A stretch of DNA of 16,674 nt from JBCBSS01 sp039819065 (GTDB taxonomy: Bacteria > Bacteroidota > Bacteroidia > Cytophagales > Cyclobacteriaceae), in NCBI GenBank assembly GCA_039819065.1, contig JBCBSS010000165.1, forward strand, positions 1-16,674. The letters run 5' to 3'. A model generated the notes under the pieces. That model was not told the origin of the DNA and searched no databases. It saw only the letters and a list, made by a program, of their open reading frames with translations. The position numbers and the translations under genes were made by a program. Positions 1-5,050 of the stretch are shown piece after piece (positions within the stretch are counted from its first letter, which is position 1; every line of letters starts with the position of its first letter).

Positions 1-135
1 CAACTCAGCAACAAAGAGATTGCGGCCATGAAAAATGTATCATTCAACGGTGTCAATGTGGCAAAGAATAGGCTGAGAAAGAAAATGAACCTTGAATCAA
101 ACGCTGCACTAAGTCGCTTTTTAATGAGCTTCTAG
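1..135 (+). CDS. C-terminal end of a LuxR-type helix-turn-helix regulator (partial)
   Basis: The reading frame is open from the window edge to TAG at 133-135 and gives 44 residues. The segment LSNKEIAAMKNVSFNGVNVA, followed by KNRLRKKMNL, matches the recognition part of a LuxR/GerE-like helix-turn-helix: 'S.kEIA' helix, turn, 'V...R.RLRKK.' recognition helix and a trailing 'L..FL' helix. In Bacteroidota this end is typical of large membrane regulators carrying beta-propeller or TPR sensor parts before the HTH, but the sensor part lies outside the window, so the subfamily is inferred. It is co-oriented with the FG-GAP gene at 336, 200 bp downstream. Confidence 0.7.
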   Translation, partial: QLSNKEIAAMKNVSFNGVNVAKNRLRKKMNLESNAALSRFLMSF

Positions 136-335
136 TCGTTACCCTTAGCTGAGATTTCCTTTATTTCATCATTCCCAATGACAAGGGATTGGATTAATGC
201 TCCGTTTGACACCATCAATCATAAATCACTGATAATCAATTGTTTCAAATAGATGCTACGATTTTGTAACCATTAAATCATAAACTATTCTGTACGCGCA
301 AGATTAATTACAGCATATAAATTGAGTTATGAAGT
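136..335. other. Intergenic region before the FG-GAP gene
   Basis: This 200-bp AT-rich stretch must hold the terminator of the regulator and the promoter of the FG-GAP gene. I see no convincing hairpin terminator and no clear Bacteroidota promoter (TTTG about 19 bp before TAnnTTTG). No gene is visible. Confidence 0.4.
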
Positions 336-1970
336 ATGAGCAAAATCAACAAGTCTATTTTCTTTACCATTATCCTCTTAGTTTCCTGTCAAACAGCTTT
401 CGCACAGCCAGAAACGGAACTTCAAAAGTTGATTGCCAACGATCGGGCATCCACTGATTTCTTTGGTTACTCGGTGTCCATTGACGGAGATTATGCCATT
501 GTAGGAGCATTTAATGAAGATGAAGATGCTACAGGTGGCAATACTCTCGGAAACGCTGGTTCTGCCTACATTTTCAAGCGTACATCGGATGGTTTCTGGC
601 AACAAGAAGCGAAGCTAGTAGCCAGTGATAGGAATTCAGGTGACTTTTTTGGCTCCTCCGTTTCAATCAATGGAGATTATGCCATTGTGGGGGCATCCAA
701 TGAAGATGAAGACGCAACAGGCGGCAACACCGCTAGTACTGCCGGTTCGGCATATATATTTGAAAGAACTGCTAACGGCACATGGGCGGAAACAGCAAAA
801 CTGGTAGCGAGTGATCGGGCGACAAGTGATCTTTTTGGCGATGCCGTATCCATCGACGGAGATTATGCGATTGTCGGTGCACGCGCAGAGGATCAAGATG
901 CTGATGGTGGGAATTTCCTAGACAATGCCGGTTCTGTATATGTATTTAAACGAGCTAGCGACGGTACCTGGAATGAAATAACCAAACTGGTAGCGAGTGA
1001 TCGAGCACCATTCGATAACTTCGGTGCTTCCGTGGCGATTGATGGGAATTATGTGGTTGTAGGGGCAAACTTTGAAGATGAAGATGTAAATGGAGGAAAT
1101 ACAGCCGATGAAGCAGGTGCTGCCTATGTATTCGAACGAGCCAACGATGGCACTTGGACTGAAGTAGCCAAGTTGGTAGCCAGTGACCGCGCTATGAATG
1201 ATTTCTTTGGTTTCCCAGTATCTATTTCCGGAGACAGAGTTGTGGTAGGTGCTCATCAGGAAGATGAAGATGCAGTAGGGGAAAATAGGTTGAGCAGGTC
1301 TGGTTCGGCTTATATTTTCGAACGATCCGCAGACGGTACCTGGCAGCAAACTGCTAAGCTAGTCGCCAGTGATCGTGGTGCTGCTGACTTCTTCGGTATA
1401 TCAGTTGGCATCTCCGGCGACTATGTTGTGATAGGAGCTTTCGAAAGCGAAGATGAGGCTATTGGAGGAAGCGTGGGAGCTGCCTATGTTTTCGAACTGT
1501 CTGCAGATGGCGATTGGACGGAAAGTAAGAAATTGATAGCGAGTGATCGTGCTGAAGATGATGAATTTGGATTCGCGGTTGCGATAGATAGAAGCAACGT
1601 ATTCATTGGGGCCAATAGAGAAGACGAGGATGAGAACAATGACAATACCGCTAATGCCGCTGGTTCGGTATATGTTTTTGAACTGCCCATGACCCAAGAT
1701 CCCGTGACCTCAGTTCAGGAAATAGCTAATGTGACCATTCAGGCATTCCCTAACCCCACCACCCAAAAAGTGAGTATCGTCATGTCTAATATTAACCCTT
1801 CAACGATTGTAGTGAATGTGGTAGATTTCATGGGCAGAACGCATCTCGTCAGACCTGAAATGGATCAAGGTATATTAAACATTGAATTACCGGATGCTGC
1901 CGGTGTCTACTTGATCAAAATATTATCCCGCGATGAAATAATACATAGTGCGCGGGTGATCAAAAGGTGA
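336..1970 (+). CDS. Secreted FG-GAP seven-bladed beta-propeller protein with T9SS sorting domain
   Basis: The 544-residue product begins with a signal peptide (MSKINKSIFFTIILLVSC, then TAFAQ). A lipobox-like LVSC overlaps it, so lipidation cannot be excluded. Residues of about 29-455 form seven consecutive blades of about 60 residues. Each starts K-L-[VI]-A-[SN]-D-R, continues with a D.FG..V.I.GDY..VGA core, then an acidic EDEDA.GGN loop, and ends with G[SA].Y[VI]F. This is the FG-GAP/integrin-alpha type of repeat, and seven copies suit one closed propeller. The acidic loops resemble calcium-binding Dx[DN]xDG loops. The last 80 or so residues (FPNPTTQKVSI, VVDFMGRTH, GVYLIKI) are a type-A T9SS C-terminal sorting domain, so the protein should be exported through the outer membrane and anchored or released. 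Ligand and role are unknown; adhesion or surface binding is an inference. It appears to be a single-gene unit. Confidence 0.9.
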   Translation: MSKINKSIFFTIILLVSCQTAFAQPETELQKLIANDRASTDFFGYSVSIDGDYAIVGAFNEDEDATGGNTLGNAGSAYIFKRTSDGFWQQEAKLVASDRNSGDFFGSSVSINGDYAIVGASNEDEDATGGNTASTAGSAYIFERTANGTWAETAKLVASDRATSDLFGDAVSIDGDYAIVGARAEDQDADGGNFLDNAGSVYVFKRASDGTWNEITKLVASDRAPFDNFGASVAIDGNYVVVGANFEDEDVNGGNTADEAGAAYVFERANDGTWTEVAKLVASDRAMNDFFGFPVSISGDRVVVGAHQEDEDAVGENRLSRSGSAYIFERSADGTWQQTAKLVASDRGAADFFGISVGISGDYVVIGAFESEDEAIGGSVGAAYVFELSADGDWTESKKLIASDRAEDDEFGFAVAIDRSNVFIGANREDEDENNDNTANAAGSVYVFELPMTQDPVTSVQEIANVTIQAFPNPTTQKVSIVMSNINPSTIVVNVVDFMGRTHLVRPEMDQGILNIELPDAAGVYLIKILSRDEIIHSARVIKR

Positions 1971-2215
1971 CTTATTTGTAGTAATGAGGGGTTATTTTGA
2001 AAAGCGAAAACCTTAGTGAAAACAGTCTGGAAGAGGTGATTTCAAAACTATTCTGGACTGTCTGCCAAAGTCTCTCTTAGCTGTCGTTTCGATCACGACG
2101 GGTCGGGAGAGAAATCTTAGCCTCTCTTTATAATCACTTTGAATCAATGAGAAATCCTACTAGTACGAGTAAGATGTCTCCTTCGTCGACATGACAGCTC
2201 GGATTTGCCCGGCTT

Positions 2216-2262
2216 AGTCGTTTGTGCCTGCCTACCGGCAAAGGCAGGTCACTACAAACGAC
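2216..2262. repeat. Compound hairpin in the REP field
   Basis: The outer stem is GTCGTTTGT (2217-2225) with ACAAACGAC (2254-2262), 9 bp perfect. The inner stem is CCTGCC (2227-2232) with GGCAGG (2243-2248), closing a loop that contains CCGG. A 4-base bulge lies on the right arm. It is a palindromic intergenic element rather than a terminator, since no T-run follows. Confidence 0.6.
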
Positions 2263-2325
2263 GGCGAAGATGTAATTTGGATGGTGTAATTCTTACCCTC
2301 CCCAAGTCTGACAAGCCAGACTTTT

Positions 2326-2374
2326 GAGGCCGTCTCAAAAGCTGTCTTTTCGACCATCGGGAGAAATCTTACTC
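2326..2374. repeat. Left REP arm of an inverted pair (unoccupied copy of the IS110 target)
   Basis: The arm begins with GAGGCCGTCTCAAAAG (2326-2341) and ends with GAGAAATCTTACTC (2361-2374). Its first 16 bases differ at one position from the reconstructed insertion target of the adjacent IS110-family element (GAGGCTGTCTCAAAAG). CTTTTGAG (2321-2328) and CTCAAAAG (2334-2341) also form an 8-bp hairpin here. Together with the opposite arm at 2399-2448 plus 3906-3913 it forms a REPIN-like inverted pair. Confidence 0.65.
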
Positions 2375-2412
2375 GACTCAAAGTGTTGATTGTCAAGGGA
2401 GTAAGATTTCTC
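2361..2412. repeat. Perfect 14-bp inverted repeat joining the two REP arms
   Basis: GAGAAATCTTACTC at 2361-2374 is the exact reverse complement of GAGTAAGATTTCTC at 2399-2412, with a 24-base spacer (2375-2398). It is the centre of the inverted REP pair. It also looks like a possible strong hairpin in RNA, but no T-run follows, so a terminator role is not supported. Confidence 0.75.
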
Positions 2413-2448
2413 ATTTCATTCGAAATGACATTAGAACGGGCTTTTGAG
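2399..2448. repeat. Right REP arm, interrupted by the IS110-family element
   Basis: The arm starts with GAGTAAGATTTCTC, runs through TCGAAATGACA (2420-2430) and reaches CTTTTGAG (2441-2448), where the mobile element begins. The rest of the arm, ACAGCCTC, lies beyond the element at 3906-3913. Joining the two pieces gives CTTTTGAGACAGCCTC, the near-perfect reverse complement (15 of 16) of the unoccupied end at 2326-2341. Confidence 0.7.
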
Positions 2449-2457
2449 TTCGTATGA

Positions 2458-2464
2458 TTGAAAA
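2458..2464 (+). repeat. Left sub-terminal inverted repeat of the IS110-family element
   Basis: TTGAAAA lies 9 bases inside the left end. Its inverted partner TTTTCAA is at 3891-3897, 6 bases inside the right end. Seven base pairs is at the short end of what IS1111-type elements carry, so this is a modest match. Confidence 0.5.
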
Positions 2465-2469
2465 TTAAA

Positions 2470-2530
2470 CTTCGGGTTGGTTTTCACAAATAGGTTTGCC
2501 TATTACAGAGTGATAAACCAAACCCCGAAG
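2470..2530 (+). promoter_or_regulatory. Long stem-loop in the transposase 5' leader
   Basis: CTTCGGGTTGGTTT (2470-2483) pairs with AAACCAA (2515-2521) and CCCGAAG (2524-2530): 14 bp with a 2-base bulge. The apical region contains a second hairpin, AATAGG (2489-2494) with CCTATT (2499-2504) on a TTTG loop. The structure ends three bases before the ATG at 2534, so in mRNA it would cover the initiation region. It could dampen translation from read-through transcripts or act as a left-end recognition structure; both are inference. Confidence 0.65.
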
Positions 2531-2533
2531 CTT

Positions 2534-3604
2534 ATGAGTAGTATCAATTTACGAAATAGATTTGAAGGGACGTCGATTTATGTAGGGATAGATGTCCATT
2601 TAAAGAGTTGGAAGGTGAGTATTTTCAGCCAGGAATTTGAGCTTAAGACCTTCACCCAGTGCCCTGACAGTAAGGTGCTGATGGATTTTTTACGGGATCA
2701 TTACCCTGGAGCCAATTACCATTGTGTGTATGAAGCTGGTTTTTCGGGTTTTTCGACCCAACGGGTGTTAACTGGCCTGGGAGCAAAGTGCTCAGTAATC
2801 CATCCTGCCGATGTGCCCACTTCGGATAAAGAGAAGAAACGAAAAAGTGATAGGGTTGATAGCAGGAAATTGGGTAGAGGTTTGAAAAATGGAGATCTCC
2901 AGCCTATATACATTCCTGATAGTATCATAGAACAGGATAGGGCTTTGCTTAGGACACGGGACAGGATCGTACGCAATAAAACAAGGGTAAAAAACAGGAT
3001 CAAGTTTTTTCTAATGTTCTTTGGTAAGGCTGTTGATGATGACTTTAAGGGGAAAGTTTGGTCAAAAAAGTTTATTGATTGGCTCACTAACCTTCAGCTA
3101 GGGGGTTCAGCCAATCACGCTTTGCAGGCTTACCTTTCAGAATTAGGCCACCTTGAATCATTGGAAAAACAGCTTAACGGCCATATCAAAAGGTTGTCCA
3201 GGTCAGGCAGGTATGCCAAGAAGGTAAAACTGTTGATGGGTATCCCTTCCATAGGCTTGACCTCTGCGATGATCCTACTTACCGAGATAGGTGATATTAA
3301 CAGGTTTAAGTCGCTTAAATCACTATGTTCTTATTTTGGCTTAGTCCCCAATTCAAGCAGTAGCGGTGAGTCATCATACATAGGGCGCATGACCAGAAGG
3401 GGCAATAGTTACTTGAAATTCATTCTCATCGAATGTGCATGGACAGCGATGAGAAAAGACCTGGCCTTGTTGCTAACTTATAAATCGGCTATCGTACATA
3501 CTGAGCCAAACAAGGCAATCATTAAAGTAGCAAGGAAACTATTGAACAGGATCAGGTATGTACTCAAAAATGAACAGGAATATGTAATTGGGGTAACCCA
3601 ATAA
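2534..3604 (+). CDS. IS110-family DEDD transposase (RNA-guided recombinase type)
   Basis: The 356-residue product catalyses strand exchange of the element. The N-terminal RuvC-like DEDD domain shows YVGIDVH (Asp20), VYEAG (Glu67) and SDRVDSRKL (Asp106 and Asp109, the usual K.D..D pattern). A coiled, basic linker follows at about 130-225. The C-terminal Transposase_20 part has LLMGIPSIGLTSAMIL, then SYFGLVP followed by SSSSGESS, which holds the candidate catalytic serine just before the conserved Gly, and the basic RMTRRGNSYLKF. The length is normal for the family. I chose ATG 2534 over the in-frame TTG at 2477, which lies inside the leader stem-loop and would add 19 non-conserved residues. 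No Shine-Dalgarno is visible. Family knowledge says such enzymes use a bridge RNA from a non-coding end; here that RNA is just downstream. Confidence 0.93.
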   Translation: MSSINLRNRFEGTSIYVGIDVHLKSWKVSIFSQEFELKTFTQCPDSKVLMDFLRDHYPGANYHCVYEAGFSGFSTQRVLTGLGAKCSVIHPADVPTSDKEKKRKSDRVDSRKLGRGLKNGDLQPIYIPDSIIEQDRALLRTRDRIVRNKTRVKNRIKFFLMFFGKAVDDDFKGKVWSKKFIDWLTNLQLGGSANHALQAYLSELGHLESLEKQLNGHIKRLSRSGRYAKKVKLLMGIPSIGLTSAMILLTEIGDINRFKSLKSLCSYFGLVPNSSSSGESSYIGRMTRRGNSYLKFILIECAWTAMRKDLALLLTYKSAIVHTEPNKAIIKVARKLLNRIRYVLKNEQEYVIGVTQ

Positions 3605-3636
3605 ACCTATAAATTAATAGTTACAGGAAAACGCAA

Positions 3637-3684
3637 GAGGCTGTCTGTGACATCCGGAATACAGGAATGATCACTATTTTGAGT
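3637..3684 (+). other. Target-binding loop of the bridge RNA
   Basis: Left guide 3637-3646 (GAGGCTGTCT) is fully complementary to the right flank with core (3904-3913). The complementarity even continues three bases into the stem, giving 13 bp: 3634-3646 against 3904-3916. Right guide 3677-3683 (TTTTGAG) is identical to the left flank with core (2442-2448), so it pairs with the opposite strand. Together they specify the target GAGGCTGT-CT-CAAAA. Confidence 0.82.
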
Positions 3685-3704
3685 TTGCGTCCTGTCCCTA
3701 TAAA

Positions 3705-3762
3705 AGTAATAGCGAATTTGTGACCCGCTGACCATCAGCGGTGTTCACTCATAGAAGAGTAG
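3705..3762 (+). other. Donor-binding loop of the bridge RNA
   Basis: The 5' strand carries CGAATTT (3713-3719). In the circular donor junction (right end, AG, left end) it pairs with A-AG-TTCG, with a U-G wobble at the core G. The 3' strand carries CATAGAAGA (3750-3758), identical over 9 bases to 3898-3906 (right end plus core AG plus one base). The order target loop then donor loop agrees with known bridge RNAs. Confidence 0.78.
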
Positions 3763-3890
3763 TTTATAGGATCACAGTGGGGGTTATTGAAATATGGAAA
3801 ACTAAAAGTTTACCACATTCCAACAACCCTCAATGATAACGGTATGCCTAGATCTTAAGTGAAAACTAATTTATCTAAACTGAGGCTTGT

Positions 3891-3897
3891 TTTTCAA
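3891..3897 (-). repeat. Right sub-terminal inverted repeat of the IS110-family element
   Basis: TTTTCAA is the inverted partner of TTGAAAA at 2458-2464. It is immediately followed by CATAGA-AG, the part of the right end copied in the donor loop. Confidence 0.5.
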
Positions 3898-3905
3898 CAT
3901 AGAAG

Positions 3906-4071
3906 ACAGCCTCTTGGGGTGGGTAAGACAACAGAATTGTCTACAACATACTTGACAAATAACACTTCGTACACACTTACATGTCATTTCACCTCGTACG
4001 ATCCCAATTATTAGGCCTCGAAATGACCGGTCAGCAAGGTTCTGCGGCATGTTGATTTTACCGGATTGGCT
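3906..4071. other. Short intergenic region right of the IS element
   Basis: It starts with the remaining target arm ACAGCCTC (3906-3913). Two further inverted repeats are visible: AGACAA (3926-3931) with TTGTCT (3937-3942), and GTCATTTC (3983-3990) with GAAATGAC (4020-4027), the latter echoing the TCGAAATGAC part of the REP family. No gene is seen, and no clear terminator for the minus-strand gene that ends at 4072. Confidence 0.45.
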
Positions 4072-4827
4072 TTAGAGTTTCCATGGCACAGTTGGTTTCA
4101 TGATTCGTGTGACTAGCTCTTGATACCATTCTTGCCCTCCAATGGCTATGGTAAAGAGCATAATGAATACGAATATGATTGATAGTATGATAGCCGGGTG
4201 TTTCAGTTTCTTAAGTCGGTATCCTACAAAAAGGACAACCAGAATGAATACTGAAATGCCCACGTTTAAGCAGGTCTGTACATCGAGCCCGGGCACTTCT
4301 CCGCCCGTGATTAAAATCGGGAACATGATCAGTCTTACCCAGCCTGGCATTAACCCAAAAAATAAGGTGGATAACATCCAAATGGCATGTTGTTCTGTGT
4401 CTTTAGCATTGATAATTGCCATGATTACAGCTAGGCCAAAACCTAAAATCTGAAGGCTTTCAGTGAAAACAAGACCATAAAAGAAGGCGGCCGGGAGTAC
4501 GGGCTCGAACCCGCCGATGGCTCCAAAATATACGTTGGTAGGAACAATGGATAGAGCGGAGAATACAACCGCTCCGGCGAGGAATATTCCTACCATCCCC
4601 CACAAACGATGAGAGCCCAGCTTCCCATGTGTTGCCAAATAAGGCTGAGAAACCATAAGGGCATACCATGCCATGGCGGACAGCGCATGGAGGTGATAGC
4701 CCCAGGGTTCAGACAGCCAAGTCATAAAGTACTGAGGTGTAAATCCGATAATGATGATGATCCAGGGAATGACCATCCATTTATGGGTATTGCGGTATTG
4801 TTGTAAAGTCTTATTCATGATTTTCAA
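4072..4827 (-). CDS. Multi-pass membrane protein of unknown function (DUF2306-like)
   Basis: The 251-residue product has about seven hydrophobic segments: near 17-34, 46-63, 75-95, 108-138, 146-170, 185-205 and 213-230. The second and third carry HLHALSAMAWY and a HGKLGSHRLWGMVG stretch. The pattern of a His-rich second helix followed by H.R..G resembles DUF2306/DUF420-type inner-membrane proteins, where the histidines may hold a cofactor, but I cannot name a function. Two nearby starts exist (ATG 4827 and ATG 4818, giving MNKTLQQ); either is possible. It is separated by 223 bp from the adhesin gene upstream and appears to be its own unit. Confidence 0.75.
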   Translation of the reverse strand: MKIMNKTLQQYRNTHKWMVIPWIIIIIGFTPQYFMTWLSEPWGYHLHALSAMAWYALMVSQPYLATHGKLGSHRLWGMVGIFLAGAVVFSALSIVPTNVYFGAIGGFEPVLPAAFFYGLVFTESLQILGFGLAVIMAIINAKDTEQHAIWMLSTLFFGLMPGWVRLIMFPILITGGEVPGLDVQTCLNVGISVFILVVLFVGYRLKKLKHPAIILSIIFVFIMLFTIAIGGQEWYQELVTRIMKPTVPWKL

Positions 4828-5050
4828 TATTGAGTTAACCTTTCATCATCGCGCTGAAAAGGCTTTGGAGTACCATTGTTCTACCAAATGGGCTGCGACA
4901 CCGCATAGGGCATTAATGTTAGTTACAAAGTGTAGGCTCGCTGCTTGTCACATCCTGTGGAGGCTCAAAGAAGAGTGATTATGCACGAAATGGCCTTCCT
5001 TATCATGGCAATGATTGACCGGTGAAGAGATGCTGTGATTGAACATTCCA

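Larger units (their letters stand above)
1971..2448. repeat. Non-coding field of REP-like palindromic repeats
   Basis: I find no gene in this stretch. It holds several degenerate copies of one repeat whose core is AGATTTCTC, then about 12 variable bases, then TCGAAATGACA. Copies lie at 2081-2117 (reverse), 2167-2197 (forward), 2326-2374 (reverse) and 2399-2448 (forward, broken by the IS110 element). Hairpins lie among them at 2216-2262, 2304-2323 and 2321-2341. The family reappears at 16650-16674. The look is that of REP/REPIN clusters mobilised by REP-associated tyrosine transposases; a remnant of such a transposase is at 16313-16567. Confidence 0.7.
3621..3831 (+). ncRNA. Bridge RNA / seekRNA of the IS110-family element
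   Basis: Hairpin 1 (3623-3695) has stem ACAGG-AAA-ACGCAA with TTGCGT-CCTGT. Its internal loop has strands 3637-3646 (GAGGCTGTCT) and 3675-3684 (TATTTTGAGT), capped by GTGA/TCAC and CATCC/GGAATG pairs. Hairpin 2 (3697-3770) has stem CCTATAAA with TTTATAGG. Its internal loop has strands 3705-3719 and 3749-3762, capped by GTGA/TCAC and CCGCTGA-CCA-TCAGCGG. Hairpin 3 (3779-3831) pairs GGGTT-A-TTG with CAA-C-AACCC. Loop 1 matches the insertion flanks: GAGGCTGTCT is the exact complement of AGACAGCCTC at 3904-3913, and TTTTGAG equals 2442-2448. Loop 2 matches the element ends: CGAATTT pairs with AA-G-TTCG across the donor junction with one G-U, and CATAGAAGA (3750-3758) equals 3898-3906. The exact 5' and 3' RNA ends and whether hairpin 3 is included are not determined. 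Confidence 0.85.
2449..3905 (+). mobile_element. Complete IS110-family (IS1111-like) insertion sequence, about 1457 bp
   Basis: The ends were set from the repeat it interrupts and from guide-loop matches in its own RNA. The left flank ends CTTTTG-AG (2441-2448). The right end reads CATAGA-AG and continues into ACAGCCTC. An AG core is therefore shared (2447-2448 and 3904-3905), with no longer target duplication, as usual for this family. The element has a short 5' non-coding end, one DEDD transposase (2534-3604) and a long structured 3' non-coding end. Sub-terminal inverted repeats are TTGAAAA (2458-2464) with TTTTCAA (3891-3897), and further in GTTTTCAC (2480-2487) with GTGAAAAC (3859-3866). 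A long 3' non-coding RNA region and sub-terminal repeats are traits of the IS1111 group. Whether it is still active is unknown, but transposase and guides look intact. Confidence 0.85.

Noticed and set aside
420..1690. Tandem repeats as a CRISPR array or DNA satellite
   Set aside because: The roughly 190-bp periodicity is in frame and encodes propeller blades; there are no short identical repeats with unique spacers.
663..1697. Minus-strand open frames across the FG-GAP gene
   Set aside because: They mirror the repeated coding sequence on the other strand, have no recognisable domain and repeat the same low-complexity pattern.
2361..2412. Rho-independent terminator for the FG-GAP gene
   Set aside because: The stem is strong, but it lies 390 bp past the stop, has a 24-base loop and no T-run; it is better explained as the core of the inverted REP pair.
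2477..2533. Extended transposase start at TTG 2477
   Set aside because: The extra 19 codons coincide with the leader stem-loop and are not transposase-like. ATG 2534 gives the usual short lead before YVGIDVH.
3634..3916. 13-bp perfect inverted repeat (CAAGAGGCTGTCT with AGACAGCCTCTTG) as the ends of a small MITE
   Set aside because: The left copy is the target guide of the bridge RNA and the right copy is the target flank, so the match is explained by guide-target complementarity. No target duplication or second element is seen.
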